Position numbers and translations under genes: made by a program. The notes beneath the pieces were generated by a model. The model was not told where the DNA came from, made no database searches, and saw nothing but the letters and a program-made list of their open reading frames with translations. Positions 8,493-17,721 of a DNA stretch of 64,000 bases are shown here, piece after piece; the first letter of the stretch is position 1, and every line of letters begins with the position of its first letter. Source of the stretch: Streptomyces sp. NBC_01353 (GTDB lineage Bacteria; Actinomycetota; Actinomycetes; Streptomycetales; Streptomycetaceae); assembly GCF_036237275.1 (NCBI RefSeq), contig NZ_CP108352.1, positions 3,410,001-3,474,000 on the forward strand. The letters run 5' to 3'.

Positions 8493-9299
8493 TCACTCAC
8501 CCGGCCACGCGGGCTTCCGCTTCTCGTTGAAGGCCGCCACGCCTTCAGCTCGGTCCCCGGAGAACGCGACGGACCGCCATGCCGCGTCCTCGACCTCCAG
8601 GCCGGCGCGCAGGTCGAGGCCCTGTCCGAGCCGCATCGCGCGCTTCGCGGCGCGCAGTCCGACCGGGGAGTTCGCCGCGATCCGTCCGGCCAGCTCCATG
8701 GCGGCCGTACGCGCGTCCTCCTCCAGCAGGTCGACGAGCCCCAGCTCGCGCGCCTCGGCGGCCTCGACCCGTCGCGCGGTGAAGACCAGCTCGGCCGCGC
8801 GGGCCGCGCCCACCCGGCGCGGGAGCAGCTGCGTACCGCCGCCGCCGGGGATCACGCCCACCGACACCTCCGGCAGCCCGACCACGGCCGTCGCGTCGGC
8901 CACGATCACATCGCAGGCCAGCGCCAGCTCGAAGCCGCCGCCGAGCGCGAAGCCGTGCACCGCGGCGACGGTCGGCATCGGAAGCTCCAGGACGCCGGTG
9001 TACGCACCGCGGGCGGTCGGGCGCTGGCGGACGAGCTCGGCGTCGGTGAAGGAGTTGCGCTCCTTGAGGTCGGCGCCGACACAGAAGGCCCGGTCGTTGG
9101 AGGAGGTCAGCACCGTGACCCGTACCGAGGCGTCGTCGGCGAGCGCCGCGCACGCCGCGCCGATGGAGCGGGCCATCTCGGAGGAGACGGCGTTCATCGC
9201 CTTGGGCCGGTCGAGGACGAGCTCGGCGACGAACCCCTCCCTGCGGACCGCGACGAACTCACCAAAGCGCTGCTCGGACTGCTCGGACATGACCGACAC
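8493..9299 (-). CDS. Enoyl-CoA hydratase/isomerase family protein
   Basis: The 268-residue crotonase-fold protein has the CoA and oxyanion-hole motifs AFCVGADLKER (about 76) and GFALGGGFELAL (about 118), plus GLPEVSVGVIPGGGGTQLLPR with a Glu in the catalytic position. The length is normal. The presumed reaction is hydration of a 2-enoyl-CoA, or a related isomerisation, in fatty-acid or branched-chain catabolism. It follows the adenylate cyclase gene on the same strand with a 32-bp gap, so the two may be co-transcribed. The precise substrate cannot be read from sequence. Confidence 0.9.
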   Translation of the reverse strand: MSVMSEQSEQRFGEFVAVRREGFVAELVLDRPKAMNAVSSEMARSIGAACAALADDASVRVTVLTSSNDRAFCVGADLKERNSFTDAELVRQRPTARGAYTGVLELPMPTVAAVHGFALGGGFELALACDVIVADATAVVGLPEVSVGVIPGGGGTQLLPRRVGAARAAELVFTARRVEAAEARELGLVDLLEEDARTAAMELAGRIAANSPVGLRAAKRAMRLGQGLDLRAGLEVEDAAWRSVAFSGDRAEGVAAFNEKRKPAWPGE

Positions 9300-9331
9300 A
9301 CCCTCCCGGTTAACGACTGTTCACCGGGATC

Positions 9332-10471
9332 CTAGGTGGGGCGGCGGCTCAGCTGCCAGGGCTCGACGACGCCGAGGCCACGGACCGGGCGCTGCCACAT
9401 CGGCTGGAGTGCGAAGCGGTACGTCGGCGACTCCTCGCCCTCCTTCTCGGCGCGGGCCGCCTCCTCGGCCGCCTGCGTCTCCGAGACCGGCGCGTCGCCG
9501 GTGCGGGTGAGCTCCTCGGCGAGTGCTCCGTCGACCAGGACGGTGTCCTTGGGGGCTATCGAGGTGAGCCGGCTCGCGAGGTTCACCGTCGTGCCGAAGA
9601 CGTCACCCATGCGGGTCGTCACCGTGCCGAAGGCGATGCCCACCCGGAGCGCCGGCATGGTCTCGTCGTGGCTGAGCGTCTCGATCAGCCGCAGCGCGAT
9701 CTCGGCGGCCGTACCGGCGTCGTCGGCCGCGTACAGGACCTCGTCGCCGAGCGTCTTGATCAGCCGGCCGCCGTGCGCGGCGACCAGGTCGGCGCAGGTC
9801 GTCTCGAAGGCCTCGACCAGTTCGCCGAGCTCCTCCTCCTCCAGGCGGCGGGTCAGCCGGGTGAAGCCGACCAGGTCCGCGAAGCCGACCGCCAGGCGCC
9901 GGTCGACCATCTCCTCGTCGTCGGCGGCCTGCACGACACGGCCGGTGGCGGCGGCGAGCTGGCGGCGCCAGACGTAGATCAGGAACTCCTCCAGCTCGGG
10001 CAGGAGCAGCTCGACCAGGGGGTATGTGACCTCGGTACGGGTCATGCCGGGCTCGGGCGGCTCGGTGAGGCCCTCCAGGAACGAGTCGATCTGCCATTCG
10101 GCCAGCCGGGCGGTCGTCTGCCCCGTGGACCGGGCGACCTGCACGGCCATCGGCTCGCTGAGCAGCCCCGCCTCGACGAGACCGGCGAGCCGGCGCAGGG
10201 CGAGCACGTCGGCCTCGGTGAGCGCCTTGGCCTGACCGATGTCGGCGAAGCCCATGGCGCGCCAGAAGCGGGAGGCCAGCTCCATGGAGACGCCGGCGGT
10301 GCGGGCGGCCTGGAAGGGGGTGTAGCGGCGGTCGGCGCCGAGGATGAGCTGTTCGAGGCGGATGGCGAGCGGGTCGTCCGTCGGCTCGGCCGTGTGGTCG
10401 ACCACATGGTGGGGGGTGGGGTACGCCGGTGGCTCGGCCTCGCCGCCGTTGTGCGCGTCGTCGACGGTCAC
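9332..10471 (-). CDS. cya: Class III adenylate cyclase
   Basis: I start the gene at the GTG at 10471 because AGGAGG lies six bases upstream; this gives 379 residues, close to the S. coelicolor Cya as I recall it. The N-terminal half carries a helical, MerR-like DNA-binding-type region (YTPFQAARTAGVSMELASRFWRAMGF, then ALTEADVLALRRLAGLV). The C-terminal half (about 185-345) is a cyclase homology domain: FADLVGFTRLTRRL with the first metal Asp, KTLGDEVLYAA with the second, and GDVFGTTVNLASRL. It makes cAMP from ATP. In S. coelicolor cAMP is needed for germination and development. The gene is soluble, with no membrane segment, and sits next to a diguanylate cyclase gene. Confidence 0.9.
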   Translation of the reverse strand: MTVDDAHNGGEAEPPAYPTPHHVVDHTAEPTDDPLAIRLEQLILGADRRYTPFQAARTAGVSMELASRFWRAMGFADIGQAKALTEADVLALRRLAGLVEAGLLSEPMAVQVARSTGQTTARLAEWQIDSFLEGLTEPPEPGMTRTEVTYPLVELLLPELEEFLIYVWRRQLAAATGRVVQAADDEEMVDRRLAVGFADLVGFTRLTRRLEEEELGELVEAFETTCADLVAAHGGRLIKTLGDEVLYAADDAGTAAEIALRLIETLSHDETMPALRVGIAFGTVTTRMGDVFGTTVNLASRLTSIAPKDTVLVDGALAEELTRTGDAPVSETQAAEEAARAEKEGEESPTYRFALQPMWQRPVRGLGVVEPWQLSRRPT

Positions 10472-10636
10472 CGGCCGCCTCCTGCCCGTTCCCTGCCCAC
10501 TGCCCTGCCGATCTGTCGCCTGGATCGCGCTCCACGATACGACAGGTGTGTGCCAGCTCACGCCGTAACGTCCACCTCACCGTGTTTAGGGCGCCCGTTC
10601 CTCCACCGGCTGAACGGGCGCCCACGGCGTCGGTGC

Positions 10637-11488
10637 TCAGTCCTCCGCGCGGAGGTGGACGATGTCGCCCGCCGAGACCGCTTCCGTGCCGCCGCCCTCC
10701 GTGGCCACCACCAGGCGGCCGTCGCCGTCCAGCGCCACCGCGTCGCCCTCCAGCATCCGCTCGCCCGGCAGGTCTGCCCGGACGCGGCGGCCGAGGGTCG
10801 CGCAGCCCGCGGTGTACGCCTCCTGGAGGCCGGAGGCGGCGGGGTTGCCGTCCGCCCGCACCCACTCCCCGTACCAGTGCTCCAGGGACCGCAGGACCGA
10901 CCGGAGCAGGGTGTCCCGGTCCGTCGAGATGGCGTTCGCGAGGAGCAGCGAGCCGGCCGCCGGGACGGGCAGTTCGTCCTCGCGCAGGGTGACGTTGATG
11001 CCGAGCCCGACGACGATGGCGTCCTCGCCCGCCCGCTCGGCGAGGATGCCGCCGGTCTTCCGTTCCTGGCCGCCGACCGAAACCAGCAGGTCGTTCGGCC
11101 ACTTGAGGGAGAGGTCCGCCCCGGCGGACTTCGCGAGCCCGGTCGCCGCCGCCACTCCGGTGAGCAGCGGCAGCCAGCCCCACCGGTGCACCGGCACGTC
11201 TGGCTTGAGCAGGACGGAGAGGAAGAGCCCGGACCGGGCGGGCGCGATCCAGCTGCGGTCGAGGCGACCGCGGCCCTCGGTCTGCTCCTCGGCGACGAGC
11301 ACGGCCCCTTCGGGCAGCTCGTCGGCGCGGGCGGCTAGGTCGGAGTTGGTGGAGCCGGTGGTGGTGACCACGTCGAGCGAGGTCCACAGACCGTCGGGAA
11401 GCACGAGAGCACGGCGCAGCGAGGCTGCGTTGAGCGGGGGCCGGTCCAGGTCGGACCAGGGCCCTCCTGAGCCATGAGAGGACGTCAT
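10637..11488 (-). CDS. birA: Biotin--[acetyl-CoA carboxylase] ligase
   Basis: The 283-residue protein starts at MTSSHGSGG (ATG at 11488). It has the biotin protein ligase core: STNSDLAARA, EEQTEGRGRLDRSW for biotinyl-AMP binding, LKWPNDLL and KTGGILAE. A C-terminal SH3-like domain (RRVRADLPGERMLEGDAVALDGDGRLVV) completes it. There is no N-terminal helix-turn-helix, so it is a monofunctional ligase and not a repressor. It attaches biotin to the Lys of AMKM-type carrier domains such as that of AccA in this window. It is divergent from pccB, in keeping with its role in the carboxylase pathway. Confidence 0.94.
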   Translation of the reverse strand: MTSSHGSGGPWSDLDRPPLNAASLRRALVLPDGLWTSLDVVTTTGSTNSDLAARADELPEGAVLVAEEQTEGRGRLDRSWIAPARSGLFLSVLLKPDVPVHRWGWLPLLTGVAAATGLAKSAGADLSLKWPNDLLVSVGGQERKTGGILAERAGEDAIVVGLGINVTLREDELPVPAAGSLLLANAISTDRDTLLRSVLRSLEHWYGEWVRADGNPAASGLQEAYTAGCATLGRRVRADLPGERMLEGDAVALDGDGRLVVATEGGGTEAVSAGDIVHLRAED

Positions 11489-11621
11489 GCAAGCCAGACT
11501 AGGTGTGGCAAAGACCGCAGTGCCGAACCGTATCGGCGTCGATACCCTACGGATCAGTAGCCGAGCATTAGCCCATTCGTAGCCAACGAACCCCCGTGAC
11601 CAGGCAGGGAGCCGCATCCCG

Positions 11622-13214
11622 ATGTCCGAGTCGGTAGAGCCGCAAGAGATCGACATTCACACGACCGCGGGCAAGATCGCGGATCTGCAGCGCCGTATTG
11701 ACGAGGCGACCCACGCCGGCTCCGAGCGTGCCGTGGAGAAGCAGCACGCGAAGGGCAAGCTGACCGCGCGGGAGCGCATCGAGCTGCTGCTCGACGAGGG
11801 CTCCTTCGTGGAGCTCGACGAGCTGGCCCGGCACCGGTCGACCAACTTCGGCCTGGAGAAGACCCGGCCCTACGGCGACGGCGTGGTCACCGGCTACGGC
11901 ACCGTCGACGGGCGCCCGGTCGCCGTGTTCTCGCAGGACTTCACGGTGTTCGGCGGAGCCCTCGGCGAGGTCTTCGGCCAGAAGATCATGAAGGTGATGG
12001 ACTTCGCCCTGAAGACCGGCTGCCCGGTCGTCGGCATCAACGACTCCGGCGGCGCCCGCATCCAGGAGGGCGTCATGGCCCTCGGCATGTACGGCGAGAT
12101 CTTCCGCCGCAACACCCACGCCTCGGGCGTGATCCCGCAGATCTCCCTGGTCGTCGGCCCCTGCGCGGGCGGCGCGGTCTACTCCCCCGCGATCACCGAC
12201 TTCACGGTGATGGTGGACCAGACCTCGCACATGTTCATCACCGGCCCGGACGTCATCAAGACGGTCACCGGTGAGGACGTCGGCTTCGAGGAGCTGGGCG
12301 GCGCCCGGACGCACAACACCACCTCCGGTGTCGCGCACCACATGGCGGGCGACGAGAAGGACGCGATCGAGTACGTCAAGTCCCTGCTGTCGTATCTGCC
12401 GTCGAACAACCTTTCCGAACCGCCGGCCTTCCCCGAGGTCGCCGAGACGGAGGTGAACGACGAGGACCGCGAGCTGGACGTCCTGATCCCGGACTCCGCG
12501 AACCAGCCGTACGACATGCACACCGTCATCGAGCACATCGTCGACGACGGCGAGTTCCTGGAGACCCAGGCGCTGTTCGCGCCGAACATTCTGACCGGCT
12601 TCGGCCGGGTCGAGGGCTTCCCGGTCGGCATCGTCGCCAACCAGCCGATGCAGTTCGCCGGCTGCCTGGACATCAACGCCAGCGAGAAGGCCGCGCGCTT
12701 CGTCCGCACCTGCGACGCGTTCAACGTCCCGGTCATCACCTTCGTCGACGTGCCGGGCTTCCTGCCGGGTGTGGACCAGGAGTACGGCGGCATCATCCGC
12801 CGCGGCGCCAAGCTGATCTACGCGTACGCCGAGGCGACGGTCCCGCTGATCACCGTCATCACCCGCAAGGCGTTCGGCGGCGCGTACGACGTCATGGGCT
12901 CCAAGCACCTGGGCGCCGACCTCAACCTCGCCTGGCCGACCTCGCAGATCGCGGTCATGGGCGCGCAGGGCGCGGTGAACATCCTGCACCGGCGCACCAT
13001 CGCGGCGGCCGAGGACCAGGAGGCCGAGCGCGCCCGGCTCATCCAGGAGTACGAGGACACGCTTCTCAACCCGTACACGGCGGCCGAGCGGGGCTACATC
13101 GACGGCGTGATCATGCCGTCGGACACCCGCCCTCAGATCGTGAAGGGCCTGCGTCAGCTGCGGACGAAGCGGGAATCCCTGCCTCCGAAGAAGCACGGCA
13201 ACATCCCCCTGTAA
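11622..13214 (+). CDS. pccB: Propionyl-CoA carboxylase beta chain (carboxyltransferase)
   Basis: The 530-residue carboxyltransferase has the two crotonase-type halves. The N-terminal acyl-CoA site includes [12 protein letters not shown] and [18 protein letters not shown]. The C-terminal carboxybiotin side includes [36 protein letters not shown] and [16 protein letters not shown]. The Asp in GAYDVMG (residue 423) corresponds to the Asp422 shown in S. coelicolor PccB to set propionyl-CoA preference. The product methylmalonyl-CoA feeds polyketide and odd-chain metabolism. It pairs with the biotin-carrying alpha chain encoded at 18.5 kb and with the epsilon chain directly downstream. Length matches the family. 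Confidence 0.96.
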   Translation: MSESVEPQEIDIHTTAGKIADLQRRIDEATHAGSERAVEKQHAKGKLTARERIELLLDEGSFVELDELARHRSTNFGLEKTRPYGDGVVTGYGTVDGRPVAVFSQDFTVFGGALGEVFGQKIMKVMDFALKTGCPVVGINDSGGARIQEGVMALGMYGEIFRRNTHASGVIPQISLVVGPCAGGAVYSPAITDFTVMVDQTSHMFITGPDVIKTVTGEDVGFEELGGARTHNTTSGVAHHMAGDEKDAIEYVKSLLSYLPSNNLSEPPAFPEVAETEVNDEDRELDVLIPDSANQPYDMHTVIEHIVDDGEFLETQALFAPNILTGFGRVEGFPVGIVANQPMQFAGCLDINASEKAARFVRTCDAFNVPVITFVDVPGFLPGVDQEYGGIIRRGAKLIYAYAEATVPLITVITRKAFGGAYDVMGSKHLGADLNLAWPTSQIAVMGAQGAVNILHRRTIAAAEDQEAERARLIQEYEDTLLNPYTAAERGYIDGVIMPSDTRPQIVKGLRQLRTKRESLPPKKHGNIPL

Positions 13215-13223
13215 GGAGCCGCT

Positions 13224-13436
13224 GTGATCAAGGTCGTACGAGGAAACCCGACCCCGGAGGAGCTGGCCGCCGCACTGGCGGTGGTCCAGGCCCGGGCCGC
13301 GGCGACGGCGGCGGCGTCCGCGGCCGGCGGCGGCCCGGTGGTTCCCGAGAGCTGGTCGGACCCGTCACGGATCGCGCGCGCGGCACGGCCCCGGCCGGGG
13401 CCGCGCTCCTGGGCGCGCTCCTACTGGCCGGCGTAG
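13224..13436 (+). CDS. pccE: Acyl-CoA carboxylase epsilon subunit
   Basis: The 70-residue protein begins nine bases after the pccB stop, with a GGAG site. The N-terminal IKVVRGNPTPEELAAALAVVQARA is the hallmark of actinobacterial AccE/PccE subunits, which bind the carboxyltransferase core and raise activity of the alpha-beta complex. The remainder is Ala/Pro/Arg-rich and probably disordered until it docks. The gene is followed by a strong hairpin, so pccB-pccE form one operon. Confidence 0.93.
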   Translation: MIKVVRGNPTPEELAAALAVVQARAAATAAASAAGGGPVVPESWSDPSRIARAARPRPGPRSWARSYWPA

Positions 13437-13465
13437 CCGGTCCGCCGACGACGTACGGACAACTC

Positions 13466-13503
13466 CGAAGGCCGGACCTCTTGTGCGGGAGGTCCGGCCT
13501 TCG
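13466..13503. terminator. Bidirectional hairpin terminator
   Basis: Perfect 15-bp arms (13466-13480 and 13489-13503) with an 8-nt loop lie between the convergent pccE and SGNH-hydrolase genes. The symmetric stem can serve both strands. Confidence 0.88.
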
Positions 13504-13514
13504 TGCGCCCGGGG

Positions 13515-14762
13515 TCAGACGAGGGGTGCGACCGCCTCGGCCATCACGCGGTAACCGGCGTCGTTGGGGTGGAGCCGGTCCGCGTACGCGTACGCCGGGT
13601 TCAGTGCCTTCGGGTCCTTCGGGTCGGCGAGGAGCCGCGCGAAGTCGACGACCGCGTCGAACTCGCCCGAGGTCCTGATCCAGTGGTTGACCTCCGCACT
13701 GGTCCGTTCGGCGGTCGGTCCCCAGTGGCTGGTGTCCTTGAAGGGCAGCAGCGTCGAGCCGACGACCCGGACCCCGCGGGCGTGCGCCGCGTCGATCAAC
13801 TGGCGGTAGGCGGCGATGAGTTCGGCCGAAGTGACGACGGGTGAGGGCTTGTAGGTGGGCTGGGGCACGGGCTTCAGCGCGGCCTCGCCGAAGCCGATGT
13901 CGTTGACTCCCTGGAGGAGGGCGACGGTGGTGACGCCGGGCTGGTCGAGGGCGTCGCGGCGGAACCGGGCGGTGGAGCGTTCGCCGTACCAGGCCGAGTC
14001 GTTGAGAACCAGGTTGCCGCCGATGCCGGCGTTCACGACGGGGCGGTCGATCCGTTCGGCGAGCGCGTCGGAGTATCGGCGGTCGGCGTTCGGGGTGGAG
14101 CCGAAGCTGTCGGTGATGGAGTCGCCGAAGAGGACCACTCCGCCCTTGCGGGGCGGGGTTCCGCCGCTGACCTCGACGCCGTTGAGGTAGTACCAGGACT
14201 GGCTGCGGGCGGTGAAGGCGCGGCCTTCGGTGTCGGCGCGGTGGTCGCCGTCGGCGCGGTAGCTGTCGGCCCATGCCTGGGAGTGGAAGGTGGCGGGGCC
14301 GGTCGTGCCGGCGAGGTAGAGGGTGACGGTGACCGACTCCAGGCGCCCCAGGTCGAGCCGGGCCGGGTCGCTGCGCAGTTCACCGTGGGCGGGGACGGAG
14401 ACGGACCGTTTGCCGCCGAAGGTGAGGTGGCGCACCGAGCCGGGTTCGACGGCGGCGCCGGTGGCGGTCCGGGCGACGGTGGCGCCGGTGACGGCCAGGG
14501 GCGAGGTCCCGTAGGCGTTGGTGAGCCGGATCCGGACCCGGTCGCCGTCCTCGCTGACGCGGACGACCTGCCGGAGGGTCTGGCGCGAGAACCCCTCCTG
14601 GGACCAGTTGGCGGTGAAGCCGGTGGCGGGGAGCTGCGGGGCGGCGCCCCAGGCGGCGTGCCACCGCGGGGCGGGTGCGGGGCGGGCGTCGGCGGCCTGG
14701 GTGCCGGAGAGGAGGGTGAGGCCGAGGGCGGCGGCGAGCAGCGGGGCGAGGAGCTTCTTCAT
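13515..14762 (-). CDS. Secreted SGNH/GDSL hydrolase
   Basis: The 415-residue protein has a signal peptide (about 1-25, ending ADA). The N-terminal beta-sandwich (about 30-190) precedes an SGNH hydrolase domain. Block I is VVLFGDSITDSFGS (nucleophile Ser), block II contributes the Gly of AGIGGN, block III the Asn of GVNDIGF, and block V is DRLHPND with the catalytic Asp and His. It is probably an extracellular esterase or lipase acting on a polysaccharide- or lipid-linked ester; the substrate is unknown. It follows the MFS gene by 48 bp on the same strand and is likely co-transcribed with it under the divergent TetR regulator. Confidence 0.9.
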   Translation of the reverse strand: MKKLLAPLLAAALGLTLLSGTQAADARPAPAPRWHAAWGAAPQLPATGFTANWSQEGFSRQTLRQVVRVSEDGDRVRIRLTNAYGTSPLAVTGATVARTATGAAVEPGSVRHLTFGGKRSVSVPAHGELRSDPARLDLGRLESVTVTLYLAGTTGPATFHSQAWADSYRADGDHRADTEGRAFTARSQSWYYLNGVEVSGGTPPRKGGVVLFGDSITDSFGSTPNADRRYSDALAERIDRPVVNAGIGGNLVLNDSAWYGERSTARFRRDALDQPGVTTVALLQGVNDIGFGEAALKPVPQPTYKPSPVVTSAELIAAYRQLIDAAHARGVRVVGSTLLPFKDTSHWGPTAERTSAEVNHWIRTSGEFDAVVDFARLLADPKDPKALNPAYAYADRLHPNDAGYRVMAEAVAPLV

Positions 14763-14810
14763 GGCGTGTTCCTTCTGATGGCAGGGGGTTTACGGAGACG
14801 TGAGGAGCGG

Positions 14811-16172
14811 TCAGGAGCGGCGCAGGGAGAGGCCCCCCAGCGCTCCGGCGAGGACGATCGCGGCGTTGACGAGGACGGCGAGGCCGATGCCGTCGAAGAC
14901 CGTGGTGGAGGTGACCACGACGGCGCTCATGATCGGCGTGCCCATGGTGATGCCGATCTGCTGGGTCATGGTGGCGAGCCCGGTCGCCATCCCCTGCTCG
15001 GAGTCGGGCAGTCCGGACGTCGCGGTGACCATGAAGCCGACGATGGCGAGCATGTTGCCGATGCCGCCGACGAAGGTGCCGGCGAGCAGCAGCCAGAGCC
15101 AGCTCCGGTCGTCGCCCAGGGCGTACAGGGAGAGCGTGGCGGCGGCCTGGAGGAGCCCACCGCCGACGAGAGCGGCCCGGGCGCCGTAGCGGCCGATGAA
15201 GCGGGACGCGTACACCCCGCCGAGGACCGTGCCCGCGCCGAGGACGCCGAACGACAGACCCGCGGCGAGCGGCGAGAAGCCGAGGACGTCCTGGAGGTAG
15301 AGCGTCATCAGGAAGACGAGCGAGGTCTCGGTGACGAAGGCGACGAGCCCGGCGAGGTTGCCGTGGACGACGGTGCGGCGCGTGAGGATCCGTACGGGTA
15401 CGAGGGGTGAGGCGGCCCGCCGCTCCACGAACCAGAAGGCGACCAGCAGCGCGGCGCCGACGGGGAGCGCCAGGGGCTCGGTGGTGAGGCCGTAGACGAG
15501 GGCGAGGAGTCCGCCGGTGACGGTGATCGCGCCGGGGATGTCGAGGCGGGGGCGGACGGCGGGGCGGCTCTCCTCGAGGACCGCGGGTGCGACGAGCAGG
15601 ACGGCGAGGGCGACCGGCACGTTGATGAAGAAGGCCCAGCGCCAGGAGAGCAGGTCGGTCAGGACGCCGCCGAGGATGGCGCCGGTGGTGAAGCCGGCCG
15701 ACATGAGCGCGCCGTTGAGGCCGAGCGCCTTGGCACGCAGGGGCCCCTCCGGGAAGGAGGAGGTGAGCAGGGAGAGCCCGGCGGGGGTGACCGCGGCGGT
15801 GGCGAGGCCCTGGGCGACACGCGCGGCCATCAGCATCCCGGGGTTGGTGGCGAGTCCGCCGACGAGGGAGGAGATGCCGAGGAGCGCCATTCCGCCGAGG
15901 AAGAGCCGGCGGCGGCCGACGATGTCGGCGACGCGCCCGAGAAGGAGGGTGAATCCGGCGGCGGCGAGGGCGAAGGCGGTGGCGATCCACTGGAGGTTGC
16001 CCAGGGTGAAGCCGAGTCCTTCGCCGATGACGGGCAGGGCGACGTTCAGGATCGAGAAGTCGACGGCCAGCATGAACTGGGCGACGAGAAGGACGAGGAG
16101 GACGAGTCGCATCCGTCCGTCCATGCGGGCGGTTCGGACGTCGGTGTGGGACCCGAGTGCGGTGGCAACCAT
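14811..16172 (-). CDS. MFS drug/metabolite efflux transporter (DHA2-like)
   Basis: The 453-residue protein has many hydrophobic helices consistent with a 14-segment DHA2/EmrB-QacA transporter. Motif A is GRVADIVGRRRLFLGG after helix 2, and the antiporter motif C is seen in GFTTGAILGGVLTDLLSWRWAFFINVPV. It should sit in the cytoplasmic membrane and export a small molecule by proton antiport. An AAGAGG site lies upstream of ATG 16172. It is divergent from a TetR-family gene across a palindrome at 16184-16209, the classical arrangement of a self-regulated efflux pump. Confidence 0.9.
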   Translation of the reverse strand: MVATALGSHTDVRTARMDGRMRLVLLVLLVAQFMLAVDFSILNVALPVIGEGLGFTLGNLQWIATAFALAAAGFTLLLGRVADIVGRRRLFLGGMALLGISSLVGGLATNPGMLMAARVAQGLATAAVTPAGLSLLTSSFPEGPLRAKALGLNGALMSAGFTTGAILGGVLTDLLSWRWAFFINVPVALAVLLVAPAVLEESRPAVRPRLDIPGAITVTGGLLALVYGLTTEPLALPVGAALLVAFWFVERRAASPLVPVRILTRRTVVHGNLAGLVAFVTETSLVFLMTLYLQDVLGFSPLAAGLSFGVLGAGTVLGGVYASRFIGRYGARAALVGGGLLQAAATLSLYALGDDRSWLWLLLAGTFVGGIGNMLAIVGFMVTATSGLPDSEQGMATGLATMTQQIGITMGTPIMSAVVVTSTTVFDGIGLAVLVNAAIVLAGALGGLSLRRS

Positions 16173-16183
16173 GAGCGAGACCT

Positions 16184-16209
16184 CTTAATGGGCTTCTGGT
16201 TCCGTTAAG
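16184..16209. promoter_or_regulatory. Candidate TetR operator
   Basis: CTTAATGG at 16184-16191 and CCGTTAAG at 16202-16209 form an inverted repeat with one mismatch and a 10-bp spacer. It lies 12 bp from the MFS start and upstream of the TetR start, so one bound regulator could control both divergent genes. Confidence 0.65.
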
Positions 16210-16260
16210 ATGTCCCGTACCGTAGCAGACTCGAAAGCTTTAATGGAACAGGAGACCCGT

Positions 16261-16878
16261 TTGACTGAGAGCCAGCCGGCCGTGCCCGGCACCGTGCGCC
16301 CTGGGGGCCGTACCGCGAAGGTGCGCCGGGCCGTCCTCGAAGCGACCGAGGACGCTCTGGCCGCGGCGGGCTTCCACGCGCTGAACATGGACCATGTCGC
16401 CGCGAGCGCGGGTGTCGGCAAGACGACCGTCTACCGCCGCTGGGGCTCCCCCGTCGGCCTCGTCGCCGACCTGCTGCGCGACATGGCGGAGCAGTCCCTG
16501 CCGGCCTCCGACACCGGCAGCCTCGAGGGCGACCTGCGGGCCAACGCCGCGCTCGTCACCAAGACCCTCACCGACCCCCGCATGGGCGCCGTCTTCCGTG
16601 CGGTCATCGCCGCCGCGGCCTGTGACGAGGAGTGCGCCGAGGCGCTGAACGGCTTCTACCGTGCCCGTCTGGAGGAATGGGCCCCGGTGGTGAAGCGGGG
16701 CGCGGCCCGCGGCGAGGTTCCGGCCGAGACGGACGGCCTCGAACTGCTGCGCGCGGTCTCGGCCCCGCTCTACTACCGCTTCATGATCACGCGCGAGCCG
16801 CTGGGCCCCGCGGACGCGGAGCGTGCGGTCCGGGCGGCGCTGTCGGCGGCCGGTGACGGAGTGTTCACCACGCCGTAA
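16261..16878 (+). CDS. TetR-family transcriptional regulator
   Basis: I prefer the TTG at 16261, because CAGGAG lies about six bases upstream, giving 205 residues. In-frame ATGs at 16210 and 16243 are alternatives, but the first overlaps the presumed operator and lacks a ribosome site. The N-terminal helix-turn-helix is clear: TAKVRRAVLEATEDALAAAG, LNMDHVAASAGVGKTTVYRRW. A helical ligand domain with a C-terminal TetR_C fold follows. It probably represses itself and the divergent MFS/SGNH pair until an effector binds. Confidence 0.9.
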   Translation: MTESQPAVPGTVRPGGRTAKVRRAVLEATEDALAAAGFHALNMDHVAASAGVGKTTVYRRWGSPVGLVADLLRDMAEQSLPASDTGSLEGDLRANAALVTKTLTDPRMGAVFRAVIAAAACDEECAEALNGFYRARLEEWAPVVKRGAARGEVPAETDGLELLRAVSAPLYYRFMITREPLGPADAERAVRAALSAAGDGVFTTP

Positions 16879-16953
16879 TTAGTCCGTTGGCACCCCGGCG
16901 CCTGAGTACGGGTACTCAGGCGCCCCGGCCGCCCCACCAGCAGGATCGTGGTC

Positions 16954-17082
16954 ATGCTGTGGTCCGACCCGAAGAACGAGCCGCCGAAGGAGATGCGCGA
17001 CATGCAGGCCATGCTGCGTCGCGCGTCCATCCTGCTGGCCCTGGCGATGGTGGTGGCGATGTTCGTGGTCGGCCTCCACTGA
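16954..17082 (+). CDS. Tiny membrane protein, MmpB-like
   Basis: This 42-residue protein starts at ATG 16954 with AGGA upstream and is too short for most ORF callers. A charged N-terminal part ([21 protein letters not shown]) precedes one transmembrane helix (about 24-40). It resembles the short Streptomyces proteins annotated as morphogenic membrane protein MmpB; I make this match from memory. It lies 19 bp upstream of maf and is likely co-transcribed with it. If the annotation holds, it affects colony development from the cytoplasmic membrane. Confidence 0.68.
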   Translation: MLWSDPKNEPPKEMRDMQAMLRRASILLALAMVVAMFVVGLH

Positions 17083-17101
17083 GACTGGCTACGCTTCCCC
17101 C

Positions 17102-17707
17102 ATGACTGCTGATCGCCGCCGTGTCGTGCTCGCCTCCGCCTCGCCCGCCCGTCTCGGACTGCTGCGGCAGGCCGGACTCGCCCCCGAGGTCATCGTGAGC
17201 GGCGTCGACGAGGACAAGGTGCACGCGCCGACTCCCGCCGAACTCGCCCTCGCGCTCGCCGAGGCCAAGGCCGCCCATGTGGCCGCCCGCCCCGAGGCAT
17301 TCGGCGCCCTGGTCATCGGCTGCGACTCCGTCCTGGAACTCGACAAGCAGGCCCTCGGCAAGCCGGCCGACGCCGAGGAGGCCACCGCCCGCTGGAAGGC
17401 GATGCGCGGCCGGGTGGGCATCCTCCAGACGGGCCACTGCGTGTACGACACGGCGGCCAAGCGCTACGAGTCGGCGACCGCCTCGACCGTCGTCCGTTTC
17501 GGTGAGCCGTCGGACGCCGAGATCGCCGCGTACGTGGCGAGCGGCGAACCGCTGCACGTGGCGGGCGCGTTCACGCTCGACGGCCGCTCGGCGCCGTTCA
17601 TCGACGGCATCGACGGCGACCCGGGCAATGTGATCGGCCTGTCGCTGCCCCTGCTGCGCAACCTGCTCGCCAAGCTGGGGATCTCCATCACCGACCTGTG
17701 GGCCTGA
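17102..17707 (+). CDS. maf: Maf-family nucleotide pyrophosphatase
   Basis: The 201-residue protein has the Maf signature near the N-terminus ([17 protein letters not shown]), the catalytic GCDSVLELD and the KPADAEEA segment, followed by [29 protein letters not shown]. It hydrolyses non-canonical or pyrimidine NTPs to the monophosphate and pyrophosphate, a housecleaning role also tied to septation control in other bacteria. Length is normal. Its placement next to acyl-CoA carboxylase genes is conserved in actinobacteria as I recall. Confidence 0.94.
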   Translation: MTADRRRVVLASASPARLGLLRQAGLAPEVIVSGVDEDKVHAPTPAELALALAEAKAAHVAARPEAFGALVIGCDSVLELDKQALGKPADAEEATARWKAMRGRVGILQTGHCVYDTAAKRYESATASTVVRFGEPSDAEIAAYVASGEPLHVAGAFTLDGRSAPFIDGIDGDPGNVIGLSLPLLRNLLAKLGISITDLWA

Positions 17708-17721
17708 CGGCCGCGCCGGCC

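Noticed and set aside
11568-13196. Long minus-strand frame across pccB
   Set aside because: It is antisense to a firmly identified gene and has the His/Asp/Arg/Val bias typical of GC-rich shadows.
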